Of a stretch of 64,000 nucleotides of DNA, positions 21,601 through 29,737 are shown in pieces. A program made the position numbers and the translations under genes. This DNA is from Branchiostoma floridae (Eukaryota > Chordata > Leptocardii > Amphioxiformes > Branchiostomatidae): NCBI RefSeq assembly GCF_000003815.2, contig NC_049982.1:28208329-28272328 (forward strand), written 5' to 3'. Under the pieces are notes generated by a model. It searched no databases, was not told where the DNA came from, and worked only from the letters and a program-made list of their open reading frames with translations. How positions within the stretch are numbered: position 1 is the stretch's first letter; every line of letters starts with the position of its first letter.

Positions 21601-22857
21601 AAGAATATTTTTCTTCATATAAGATTTGTGCATGGAGTAAGCAAAACAAAACAAAAATTATTTTTGGTAGTGCACACATACACACACCCAAACACCCAAA
21701 CATTCAAATGCACACAAACACATATATGCACTCATACACACACAAATTAATAAAAAATAATAATTCACCACCTTTTACCTAATAATACATGCATGTCCAG
21801 TACTTCACCATTATTGTTTATTGAAAACTAACGATGACCATCAAACCAATCATGCAACCATTGTAGCATGTTGGTTTAAAAGGGAAACTAAATTTAGTTT
21901 TGCTTTAATTTCATCAGCATTCCTTTGATTTTTTAGTTTTAAGTTATACACTCCTTCGTAAGGACCACCTGGTCACTGTAATCACTATTTGATGGCCCCT
22001 TAGATTTTTTTGTCAAAAACAATAAAAATCTTTCTTGATAAAGTTGAACTGTAATTTTCAACACAAAAATGGTATTACCCAAATTTTCGGATAATCTATT
22101 GCTGCTGTGTCGTCAATCAGCTGATATCAGAGCTTTTCAACAATCCCTGTATAGAGACGGAGGACGCCATAGACTTCTTGTAAATTATCACGTTTGCTAT
22201 TTGCATAACGTGACGTCACAACAGCATTGGATTGTGCATTCCTTGACAGAGACTAGAGCTGACCAGTCGAAAAGTTCTTTATGTCCAATTTTGTGTTGGA
22301 AATTACAGTTCAACTTTTGTATCCAAAATGACTTCTACCATCACAGATGAACTTTCAAGCTGATACGAATCTTGTCTATAACGCCAGTTCACCTTAATCC
22401 GCGGGGTAACCTAGATTCGTTTTTTTAACAAAATTGGTATTTACTGAGATTTCCGGTCAACGACGTGGGTTTCAAATGTCAACATGTTCAAAACATTGCA
22501 ATGTGAAAGTACCTTCCATCGACTTAACGATTCCCAAATACCCTATGTTTATGTACAACGGATATAGGTTACTCTGCGAATAAAGGTGAACTAACGTTAT
22601 AGTGACAACCTGTTTACATAGACCATTAGGTCCCTTCAGTGGTCTTATTGGTCTGTTTTGACGGTAGTTAGTATTTTCTCCATCTATCGATTCTCTATGA
22701 TATTGCATGATAAAGTTTGGCTTTGACACTTGTCACTCAATGAGTTGAAATGCCTGCATCTCTTCCACCCTCCCAGGTCCCTGTGAAGCTGAACAAGTGG
22801 AAAACGTTCCCCACCCCTATGGAACCCATTCGTCTGAGGGTGGAGCCAGTGGACTGA
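6698..22857 (+). CDS. Cytochrome P450, CYP3 clan, complete 14-exon gene
   Basis: Exons: 6698-6771, 8353-8455, 10070-10119, 10836-10932, 12360-12479, 14140-14228, 14802-14950, 16493-16626, 17209-17302, 18620-18780, 19359-19447, 19975-20112, 21038-21197, 22777-22857. All have GT-AG borders and compatible phases; together they give 512 residues, the usual CYP3 length. A hydrophobic ER anchor (about residues 5-24) is followed by a Pro-rich hinge (PGTGIPPLPIVG), VSDPDMIKEI, helix C (DEDWKNVR), helix I with an acid-alcohol Glu-Thr at about 323-324, ETLR (K helix, about 377-380), FNPERF, and the heme loop PFGVGPRNCIGMRLA with Cys at about 457. The family oxidises lipophilic substrates using NADPH-P450 reductase; the substrate is unknown. 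The start was chosen because ATGATGG follows the promoter and precedes the anchor. The 5' edge of exon 5 is uncertain. Confidence 0.93.
7050..7231. mobile_element. MITE, 'TACTGTAAATGCATTTAAG' family, copy 1
   Basis: A 182-bp inverted-repeat element that starts TACTGTAAATGTATTTAAGG and ends CTGAATTTACAGTA, with internal GTTCGCGGTGGTTTTAAG and its complement. The TA ends suggest a TA target. It sits in P450 intron 1. Other copies are at 10158-10349 and about 62366-62513. Confidence 0.75.
8161..8292. mobile_element. Fragment of mariner-type MITE
   Basis: About 130 bp (AATCACTGCCCATAACGACC to AAATAAAGACCAC) match the right half of the complete element at 8765-9099 with few differences. The terminal part is missing. 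It ends about 60 bp before the acceptor of P450 exon 2. Confidence 0.7.
8480..8749 (-). mobile_element. 5S rRNA-derived SINE (SINE3 type)
   Basis: Read on the minus strand, 8749-8631 is a 119-nt 5S rRNA-like head. It starts GCTACGGCC and contains GATCTCGGAAGTTAAGCA and GTGCTTGGATGGGGG (the internal pol III promoter region), and closes with GCTGTAGCC. An unrelated tail follows to about 8480, including GGGAGGGACGTGAAACGGGC. Substitutions across the head mean it is not a functional 5S gene. A 5S head plus foreign tail is the structure of SINE3-class retroposons. It lies in P450 intron 2, antisense. Confidence 0.75.
8765..9099. mobile_element. Tc1/mariner-type MITE flanked by TA
   Basis: A 335-bp element with terminal inverted repeats CAGTCAAACCTGCCCAAGC and, at the right end, GTCTTGAGTAGGTTTGACTG. 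It is flanked by TA at 8763-8764 and 9100-9101, the target duplication of Tc1/mariner elements. No transposase is present. It lies in P450 intron 2, immediately 3' of the 5S-SINE. Confidence 0.75.
9289..10020. mobile_element. MITE, 'AACGCTAGTTCACC' family, copy 1
   Basis: A 732-bp copy with diverged ends: AACGCAAGTTCATCTTTATC at left, and AGCGGATATAGGTTACCCCG with GCTAGCGTT at right. It fills most of P450 intron 2 up to about 50 bp before exon 3. Related copies are at 12488, 13860, 16667, 17458 and 22380. Confidence 0.65.
10158..10349. mobile_element. MITE, 'TACTGTAAATGCATTTAAG' family, copy 2
   Basis: A 192-bp inverted-repeat element from TACTGTAAATGCATTTAAGT to TGCATTTACAGTA, best preserved of the three. 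It lies in P450 intron 3, 38 bp after the donor. Confidence 0.8.
10661..10782. repeat. Palindromic (GAAAAGGAAC)n array
   Basis: Starts TACCGAAAGTGCGAAAAGGA and ends TTTTTGCACTTTCGGTA. Decameric GGAACGAAAA units occur on both arms, so the stretch can fold into a hairpin. It ends about 50 bp upstream of P450 exon 4. Confidence 0.7.
11337..11538. mobile_element. Palindromic MITE
   Basis: Left arm CATAATTCCACCAGGTGCCA with ACCGCCACCTC pairs with right arm GAGGTGGCGGTATAATGGCA and TGGTGGAATTATG. A second paired block, AAGATTGTCTTGAACACCTA, lies toward the centre. No coding capacity. It is in P450 intron 4. Confidence 0.7.
11680..11995 (+). mobile_element. Penelope-like element 3' end (GIY-YIG C-terminal part)
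   Basis: The frame ending at TAA 11889-11891 reads KEAVNIRALQPSLNRDGG then RYKLPGDFDQLL. This resembles the C-terminal end of Penelope-like elements, where 'EAI.I....PSLNRD.G' closes the GIY-YIG endonuclease. The part upstream is broken by stops. The following 3' segment includes CCTGAAGAAGGCGCCAGTGG. This is a 5'-truncated relic in P450 intron 4. The family call rests on motif memory only. Confidence 0.45.
12013..12345 (-). mobile_element. LINE 3' end abutting P450 exon 5
   Basis: The minus-strand frame from 12338 to 12108 reads YEELLYGNIPAIS, IRERRTRFAGHCFR and HAGRPRLTYIDQLARDVG, the typical ORF2 C-terminus of several LINE groups ('RR.RFAGH...RGRP..TYIDQL'). It is followed by CGGGCAAGCAGCCCG and a (GATGAT)n tail, the 3' end of such elements. 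The insertion reaches to within about 15 bp of the exon 5 acceptor, replacing its upstream intron sequence. The exact clade is not resolved. Confidence 0.7.
12488..13006. mobile_element. MITE, 'AACGCTAGTTCACC' family, copy 2
   Basis: The left end AACGCTTGTTCACCTTTATC, GGGGTAACCTATATCCGTTG begins only 8 bp after the exon 5 donor. The right end is decayed (CAGCGGATGTAGGTTAACTT). Confidence 0.65.
13158..13496. mobile_element. Large palindromic MITE with TTAA ends
   Basis: 339 bp that fold back almost fully. TTAATAGAATTTTC pairs with AAAAATTCTATTAA, ACGTACCTCCAAATTTTCGA with its complement, and CTAGTTCTCGCGAAAGTTGT with its complement. Outer TTAA tetranucleotides (13158-13161, 13493-13496) could be a piggyBac-like target. 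No gene is inside. P450 intron 5. Confidence 0.7.
13860..13980. mobile_element. MITE, 'AACGCTAGTTCACC' family, copy 3 (right end only)
   Basis: Retains AACAACGAATATAGGTTGCC, CCGCGGATAAAAGGTGAAC. The left end is not recognisable. Confidence 0.55.
16667..16906. mobile_element. MITE, 'AACGCTAGTTCACC' family, copy 4
   Basis: A 240-bp element from TAACGCTGCTTCACTTTTAT to CCCTGCGAATAAAAGTGAAC, starting about 40 bp after P450 exon 8. Confidence 0.7.
17458..17674. mobile_element. MITE, 'AACGCTAGTTCACC' family, copy 5 (best preserved)
   Basis: 217 bp. The left end AACGCTAGTTCACCTTTATC, GGTAACCTATATCCGTTG is mirrored at the right by CAACGGATATAGGTTACCCC, GCGGATAAAGGTGAACTAGC, GTT. Terminal repeats are about 45-60 bp. 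P450 intron 9. Confidence 0.8.
19033..19345. repeat. (ACT)n microsatellite with a tandemly duplicated unit
   Basis: Two diverged copies of a roughly 100-bp unit (ACTAATACACCGT...GACACCGTAATACG) are followed by a long CTA/ACT tract that runs almost to P450 exon 11. Confidence 0.8.
20124..20380. mobile_element. MITE 11 bp inside the P450 intron 12 donor side
   Basis: 257 bp with terminal inverted repeats TAAGCCTTTCACGCTAGTTA, CCACGCACGCGCGGGTGAAAG, mirrored by CTTTCACTCGCGCGTGCGTG, GTAACTAGTGTGAAAAGGCTTA. It begins 11 bp downstream of the exon 12 junction. Confidence 0.75.
21665..21750. repeat. (CA)n-rich microsatellite
   Basis: Interrupted ACACAC runs in P450 intron 13. Confidence 0.8.
22041..22316. 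mobile_element. Inverted-repeat element related to 62598-62853
   Basis: Terminal repeats AAGTTGAACTGTAATTTTCA and TGGAAATTACAGTTCAACTT. The interior (GAGACGGAGGACGCCATAGA, then GTGACGTCAC) resembles part of the Penelope-like fragment at 11810-11870. This suggests a non-autonomous element carrying a captured segment, or a shared family. Confidence 0.6.
22380..22598. mobile_element. MITE, 'AACGCTAGTTCACC' family, copy 6
   Basis: 219 bp, from AACGCCAGTTCACCTTAATC, GCGGGGTAACC to ACAACGGATATAGGTTACTC, AAAGGTGAACTAACGTT. Last intron of the P450. Confidence 0.75.
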
Positions 22858-22973
22858 TTCTTCGGAATATGAATAAGCTCCCGAATCCTTGTTTCATTTT
22901 CACGAACGTTTCGGTGACCGTCTGTCACCTTTCTTAGCGCAGTTCTGACTGGTTTAGATGTTCATTGTAAAGG

Positions 22974-23297
22974 TAAGGGCACAACCCGCCGTACATTCAA
23001 ATACGTGCTGTCTACGTGCCAAAACGTAGGCAATCTTTTGAATCCGTAAGTGGTAAGTACCGACTCCGTACGAACTCGTAGGGAATCCGACGGATTTTTG
23101 AGCACGCAGACACGCTGTAGAACTTAACGTGCAGGCGAAACTTTGTGTGCCATCGGGCTGCGGATTCGCCCGCCGTTCTTGCTAGTACGGGCGACGCACC
23201 TGTCCTGTACAGCCTAAACGTTTTAAGAAATACGTGGTGGACGTGGCCTCCAAAAAAACGTACGGACAAATTGCACGTACGGCGGGTTGTGCCCTTA
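22974..23297. mobile_element. MITE, 'AGGGCACAACCCGCCGTAC' family, copy 1
   Basis: 324 bp with long inverted ends TAAGGGCACAACCCGCCGTA and GTACGGCGGGTTGTGCCCTTA, apparently with TA duplication. It starts 116 bp after the P450 stop, so it may be transcribed as part of the 3' UTR. Copies are at 32938 and 34690. Confidence 0.75.
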
Positions 23298-23689
23298 GCT
23301 TAAGGGGCAGATATATACATGTAGCTGTTCATATGTAAATAACGTTGTGAACACATCTGTAAACAGCGGCACCTATAGCTGCAGTACAATGTATATCAGT
23401 ACCAGACAGAAATGCCCCGAGGAAGGACATGGGCGAAATTAAGCAAGGATTGTGAAAAAAACATTTTTTTTGTTTTATTTAGTGTCCTACCAACCTGCAG
23501 GTAATTGAATTTATTATTCACAGGTGTTTCACAAAAGTACATACATTTACATGTAGCCAACCATGACCTCCCAGGGATCGCAACCTGTCCCAACCACCCC
23601 AAAACTGCAAGGCCATCTGTGGTTGGTTATTGAGTTGGCCTAAACATTGGTTGATGATCTGCACAATCCGTCGATGAAATTCATTCTGA

Positions 23690-24640
23690 AGCAATTGGAA
23701 AAGACATTTTCTGCTTGGATGCGATCAGAAGAAATAGCTGTATCTAGAATGATGAATGCCAGGTTACTCCCCAAAGTACCACTAGTTGGAAAGTGCTTTG
23801 TCGGGGGTTAAAGTCGTGGGAAGGTTATTAATGCATAACAGGATCCTCATATTCAGTGATCATCTGATGAACATTGTTGGTCGAAATTTCATTTCTGGGA
23901 ATAATTCCAATACGATTTCGGTCATTGCAGAAAGCACTATACACTCTAGTTATAGTTGTTGGTCGCTTGAGCTATTTATAAAAATTCTATGGATGATTTA
24001 GGGTAATTTTGGTAATGTGGCAGTTCTTTTATATTGTTTGCATCTCTTTTGATTGATATCGATATTTGGCATGTTCGGTTTTGGTGTGTAATCGACATTC
24101 TTTCTAGGATATATTGACTGCTGTGCGTATATTATTTCAGCAGAGGTATCTAATGACTAAAGTTACACTTGATTTGAACCTAAATATGTAAAATATAGGT
24201 ATACAGCTTCATAGAAAATTAACATTACCTACAACTCAGAACTTCATCAGAAACTGTTTTAGCAGTAATAGCAGAATTATCTTAATAATATTTGAATTTT
24301 TATATTTGTCTAAAACTAAATTAAATGTTTATATATGCATCTTACTAAAAGCTACTAATCGTTCATATGCTTGTCTGCATGCTCAAAATACTAATACACA
24401 ATTGAGGGAAGATTGTAATAAAGTTCGCAAAATCTTAGTAGATATATGATATGATATGATATGATATGGTATAATATGATATGATATGATATGACATGAG
24501 TGATTTGTTTCAGGTTTATACGTTTGATTTTTTTCCGTTATATGATATAGATGCTGGTGAAGACATTATAATCTGCAATAATAATGCATTTAGCTTTGCA
24601 AGTATTAAAAACTATTAACTAAATATGATTGTGTTTCTTT
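23690..24640 (+). repeat. Long diverged repeat, copy 1 (with 39630-40750)
   Basis: About 950 bp match 39630-40750 in the same order and orientation. Shared blocks include ATGGATGATTTAGGGTAATT, GGTGTGTAAT.GACATTCTTTC and ATTATAATCTGCA...TTTGGCTTTGC-like sequence. It has an (ATATG)n tract at 24450-24495 that the other copy lacks. This is a dispersed repeat or a local duplication; no coding sequence is recognised. Confidence 0.6.
24450..24496. repeat. (ATATG)n microsatellite
   Basis: About nine imperfect ATATG pentamers. Confidence 0.85.
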
Positions 24641-24946
24641 CACATTTCTAGAACTAGATAAGGAACTATGGATAGTAAGCTTTCAGTTGGTCAGCTGTGC
24701 TGTTTAGGTATCGAAAACTAGAAATTGTGTACGATTTAGGAGTACATTTCTCTCGTATAAAGTACTATATACAGTTTAATTGTCAATACAATACAACTGC
24801 ACTTTCAGGGTACACCTTTTATGCAACAATTCTCAAAATGTTTTTGCAACAAATTTAGTTTGGAAATAGATAGTAAATCCACACGGTTTATGCTAATTAA
24901 CATAACTAAGCTGTACCGAGTCATTGCATGATTGGTGAATGATAGG

Positions 24947-24958
24947 AAGTTTATATTA
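24947..24958. repeat. LINE target-site duplication, left copy
   Basis: AAGTTTATATTA, identical to 29726-29737. Confidence 0.85.
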
Positions 24959-25201
24959 TTCGCATTCGTTTTTCGAGCATTAGACAAGAAGCTCGCAAAG
25001 AGCTTATGGAGGTCTTCTGCTCTAACAATGCACATACAATGACACACAAAAGTAACAAAATTGAGATTATAACGAAACGTATAACTTAAGATGACATGAA
25101 CATAAACGTCATTTTGCAACATAAGAATAACATAAATACTAACAACAAAAACGGGCTAAAGCGCATACAAGGCTGGCATTACCAATCAATTTCAAATCAG
25201 A

Positions 25202-28200
25202 TTAAGTAAATCTTCCGGTCATTTTGATGAAATTGAAAACATAGTCAAAGATGTTACAATTTATCGAGTGTGGAAGGAAAGGGCTGCCCATAGTGAGAAG
25301 GGTGCATAAAGTATTGTCAGATGAGTTAAGGGGGTCAGGCGAGAGTAATTCTTCTAGGTTTAAACGGGATATGGAGTGCAACATATGAATCCTTTCGCTA
25401 TTGTATAGTTCGCAGTGCAACAAGTAGTGCTCAGTTGTCTCGTTTGAATTCCCACATTCACAAGTAGGGCTAGTTATACAATGGTGTTTGAATAGGTGTG
25501 AGTTAAGCTGGCTGAAGTCGAGTCTGAGTCTAGTCAAGTGAACTGCAGGGCGTCCGTGGCCATGGGAGTAGTGGGTGTGTCTGGGCGGGCTGTCAAAGAA
25601 AGACTCTAGTTCTCTTTTAAAAATACTAATAGATGGTGATGTTTTGGCGGACAAAGGAAGTTGACTCCAGGAGAAAACTGCGGCAGGTAAGAAGGATCTT
25701 TTGTACTTTTCGGTTCTTAGGGCAATAGGGAGGTAGTTCTGGTCATCTCGAAGGCCATAAGGGGTGGAATCACGGATAAGTGGAGGTACCAGTTCATGGA
25801 GATAATTTGGTGCAGAGCCACTGGCCATTTTATAGAAGTGAATAAGTACATGCTTTTCCCGTCTGGTGGCAAGTGTGTCCCAACCGACCTCCGTTAAGAT
25901 GCGGCTGTGATTCGTCCCCCTTAGTGCACCCGTGCAGACCTTAGCCGCGGACACCTGTACTGATTCGAGTGAGTCAGAGTCTTTCTAAAGAATACCGCAC
26001 CAGGCGACGTTGGCATACTCAATCAAGGGACGTATCATGGCTTTGTACAGAGTCTCGAGTGTTTTCCGTGGGACAAAGCAAGAAATTCTTTTCAGTAGAT
26101 TTATGCGTTTCATTGCTTTCGTCACCAGGATTGACACGTGAAGTGACCATGATAGGTCTCTAGTGAGATGTAGGCCAAGGTGTTTGTGGGATTCGACTTC
26201 AGTGAGCTGAACACCTTTAAAGTATAAGGGGGGATGTCGAACTTTGTTTTTCTTCAGGGAGAACGTCATCAATACTGTTTTTTGGGGATTGAATGTAACA
26301 AGCCACTGAGCAGCCCATTCCGAAACTGAGGTGAGATCACGGTTTAACCTGTCCGCTGAGGCAACAGGGTCAGTAATTATCTCTAGTAGTGCAGTATCAT
26401 CCGCAAAAAGGCGGGAGTCTGTTAATAAGTCATCAACAATGTCATTTATAAATACAAGAAAAAGTAAGGGGCCAAGGAGGGATCCCTGAGGAACACCTGC
26501 ATTGATAGGTAGCCATTCAGAGCACACTCCATTGATGACGACTCTTTGCCTTCGGTTATTTAAGTACGACTCTATCCATGCCAACAGAGACCCAGTGACT
26601 CCAAGTTGTCGTAGTTTAAAGAGTAAGCCGGTGTGCCAAACCTTATCAAAGGCTTTGGAAATATCAAGGAAGACTGCGCGGGTTTCAAGTCCTTGGTCAA
26701 GTGCTTGATGAATTTTGTGAACAAGGTATGTTAAGGAGTTGACGGTAGAATCTCCAAGGGCGAACCCGGCGTTACGATCAGTAAGAAGCTTGTTTTGGTG
26801 GAAGTACGAGGAAAGTGAACTGTGAACTACTCGTTCCAAAACTTTGGATACACAACATAGGAGGGATATGGGTCTGTAGTTTTCCTTTGTCTGCTTGTCG
26901 CCTTTCTTATGTACAGGCACTACGTTCGAGCATTTCCAAATGTCCGGGAAGCACCCGTGCTGTATGGAGATATTGAATAATTTTGATAGTGGATTAGCCA
27001 ATGATGGGGCGACGTTTTTTAAAAGCCTGTTACCAAGACCATCAGGACCTGTGGCCTTGTTAACATCAAGGTTACACAAAATTTCATAAACTTCAGAGGG
27101 GGAGCAGATAATGCAGTCGATAACCGTGTCAGTTCTAGTAGTAAACAAGGGAAGAGAGGCGCCTGTTGTGTCAAGATTTGATTGAGAAGCGAAGTAACAA
27201 TTAAAGACATTGGCCTTGGTCTTGTCGTCCGTAATAGTAAATTCATCTTCGACTAAGGGTGGTAATGTTCGATCTATCTTACCCATGAATATTTCTTTAG
27301 AGACGGACCACCACTTTTTTGGGTTCGAGGATGGATTTGCCAGGTCGAGACAAAGGCCGAGTCTGTGGTTGTGCTTCGCCTTTCTGATTAACTTTGTACA
27401 ACTATTACGGATATGCTTGAACGTGTTGTATATCTCTGGCCTGTTAGTTTTCTTGTATTTACGGTACATTCGTCTCTTCTTCCTTAGCATTTGTCTGATT
27501 TCACACGTCATCCAAGGTTGGTCTCTTGGTCGGATTGTGACCTGTTTGCTGGATACAAACCGCGCGATCGTTGTAGAAAGGGTTGTCATGAATGTTTCGG
27601 TTAAGGCGTTTATGTCCGGAATGTTCTCCGAGACAATGGAACCCCAATCTATAAGTAAGAGCTCAGAGTTCAATCCTTCGTAATCTGCCTTATGAAACTC
27701 GTATACAGTACGTTTGTAGGTTTTAACACGGGGGATTTTAAGATACATTTTGCCATATACAAGTGAGTGGTCACAATTTGACAAAGGCGGGTTTGTACCA
27801 CACTCCGTAAAGAGACTTGGTGAATCTGTAATGAGGACATCGAGCAAGGATGACGATGTGTCGGTAATGCGAGTGGGCTCTGAAATCAGCTGGTCGAAGT
27901 TGTTTTCTGATGTAAACATTTCAATCGTGGAAGCGGCATTGTCAGAATTTGCATTCAAATCACCAAGCAAGACAATAGTAGTTTTGTCAGATGGGCCGCT
28001 GTCAATAATTACGTCAACTGATTGTTGCAGGTGCTCAAAGAATGTGGAGCGTTCCTCCGCACTCTGGCCGGGCGGTCTATAACAACAACAAACAAATAGT
28101 TTCATACCGATATCCACCTCACACCAGATTGCTTCAGACGTATCACTTTCTAGATCGCTCCTCCTTTTACATGGTACAGAGTTGGATATATACAGTGCAA

Positions 28201-28432
28201 CTCCGCCACCATGGCGGTTGCGATCTCGACGCATGGGGACTTGATAAGAGGGGAGGTACATATCTACGTCTGGGATGGTGGAGTCACACCATGTCTCGGA
28301 GAGAGCAATGATATCGTACCCCTCCTCTAGAGCAATGGTCTCAAGTTCGTGGAGTTTGGTAAAATCATGTGCGGGAAGACTCCTCACGTTTGCGTGACAG
28401 AGAGAAAAGTGTTTCTGATTATTTACAGGCAT
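25202..28432 (-). pseudogene. LINE ORF2: endonuclease-reverse transcriptase with one internal stop
   Basis: The first 815 residues (28432-25985) carry an exonuclease-endonuclease-phosphatase domain (HANVRSL, SETWCD, GGGVALYIS, LGDLNAN, CDHSLVYG). The reverse transcriptase follows (ENYRPISLLCCVSKVLE, GVPQGSLLGPLLF, catalytic FADD). TAG at 25987-25985 interrupts it. The same frame then continues without a shift for 260 codons to 25202, with DSDSLESVQVSAAKVCTGA and a terminal CECGN..ETTEHYLLHC zinc-knuckle-like segment. One nonsense change thus separates this copy from an open reading frame of about 1076 codons. Read-through or a sequencing error cannot be excluded. Confidence 0.88.
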
Positions 28433-28856
28433 TAATTATGCTGAGTCTTGTACTGAGTTTGATGCTACTTGTCTCTCTGTCATGCATTCGTGAGTAACAG
28501 TAACTAAGTATTGATTGATTGGCGCGCCAGCCGGACAATACAAAAACACAATCAAAATAACAGAAGCAATAAGAACATAACTGGGCAATAATGACTACAA
28601 AAAGAAAAGAAGGGGCGAACATGCCCTTCAAATAACTCAGAAACATCATAACGTTAAATAAAACATCAAACATATGATCAACATAAACAGAATGTCACTG
28701 CGTTGAGCTTCATAGAGTGCAAGGATAAGCTGAGCCCCTTACAGGTGATCTGATTGCCTTTAATCATGTTCGACGGATCGGACGACATGAAAAGCAATAT
28801 GGTGAAAGTAGATCATATGTGAATAGCTTGGTGAATAAACATAATAACTTCAAGTT

Positions 28857-29621
28857 TTACTTGTTAGCCATCAGTTCGAGCTGGCGGATGTCGGTGGGGC
28901 CGGTGATTCGGTGTATCTCTGGATCGCCGCCTTCGCAGTTGACCTTGACGAAAATCTTGCCATCTTGGGTCCATGCGGAGCTGACACTGGGCAGGCGTTT
29001 TGCAGAATTATACAGTTCAAGGTTGCGTTTGGTCAAGTTTTCTCTGATGATGTAGGATTTGCCCGTGCTGTTTGTTTTCCCCTTTAGTCGTTTCTTGGCC
29101 TTGTAGACTTCCTGACGCTTTGCATAGTTGGTGAACTTGACGATGACTGTGTGAGCTCCGTCACGAGGCCGGCCAACACGGTGTGCTATGTCGATGTCTG
29201 ATCGTTGGACGCTGACGTCGAGATGTTTCCTGGTGAAGTCCATGAATGTTGATGCGCAGTCCTCTGATTTCTTCTCTTCAGGTGATGGGGGAGGGGGGAT
29301 TCCGAAGACGAGCAGACAATGCTTCCGACTATATTGTTCGTTTCTATCGGCATGACTTTCGGCTTCGGCTAGGCGTACCTTTAGTGTAGTCAGTTCTTCG
29401 TCTTTCTCGACAAGTGTGTGCTTCAGCTCGTCAACCTCAGCTTGGAATGACGACTTAAACTGGTCCAGTTCGTGTCTGACTTCAGCCTTTATGGCCGCTA
29501 AAATGTCTTGCTTCACAGCGCCCAGGAACTCTTCTTTCAACTTGTCAAAACTGAGTCTCAGCTGAGAGTCAACAAGGTCTGAGACTCTCTTAACTTCCCT
29601 AGTGGACGGTGTGGTCGTCAT
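28857..29621 (-). CDS. LINE ORF1 protein (coiled coil + RRM-like)
   Basis: 254 residues, intact. The N-terminal two fifths are a predicted coiled coil (FDKLKEEFLGAVKQD to LRLAEAESHADRNEQYSRK). They are followed by a VFGIPPPPSPEEKKSED segment and a C-terminal RNA-binding-like region (IDIAHRVGRPRDGAHTVIVK, YIIRENLTKRNLELY). This architecture is that of L1-type/Transposase_22-like ORF1 proteins, which trimerise and bind element RNA. 'AHRVGR' followed by 'R.VIV.F' is their most conserved feature. Start: first ATG after the 5' UTR. Confidence 0.85.
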   Translation of the reverse strand: MTTTPSTREVKRVSDLVDSQLRLSFDKLKEEFLGAVKQDILAAIKAEVRHELDQFKSSFQAEVDELKHTLVEKDEELTTLKVRLAEAESHADRNEQYSRKHCLLVFGIPPPPSPEEKKSEDCASTFMDFTRKHLDVSVQRSDIDIAHRVGRPRDGAHTVIVKFTNYAKRQEVYKAKKRLKGKTNSTGKSYIIRENLTKRNLELYNSAKRLPSVSSAWTQDGKIFVKVNCEGGDPEIHRITGPTDIRQLELMANK

Positions 29622-29725
29622 GGTGGTGAAATGGAGGCTCAGAATGAGGAAATTTGTTAAATATCCGCAGTGTAGCAGGGAGCCCTTAGACTATACGTGT
29701 GTCTACGGGCGCCATCTTGGTTACT

Positions 29726-29737
29726 AAGTTTATATTA
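29726..29737. repeat. LINE target-site duplication, right copy
   Basis: AAGTTTATATTA, identical to 24947-24958; joins directly to the LINE 5' end (minus strand AGTAACCAAGATGGCGCC). Confidence 0.85.

Larger units (their letters stand above)
24959..29725 (-). mobile_element. Near-full-length CR1-group LINE with 12-bp target-site duplication
   Basis: A two-ORF non-LTR retrotransposon read on the minus strand: 104-bp 5' UTR, ORF1 (29621-28857), spacer, ORF2 (28432-25202, interrupted by one stop), 243-bp 3' UTR. The perfect direct repeat AAGTTTATATTA at 24947-24958 and 29726-29737 fixes both ends, so the element is 4767 bp and not 5'-truncated. The RT and apurinic-type endonuclease order fits the CR1/L2/Crack/jockey assemblage; CR1 elements are known from amphioxus. 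The intact duplication and long ORFs show recent insertion. Confidence 0.9.
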
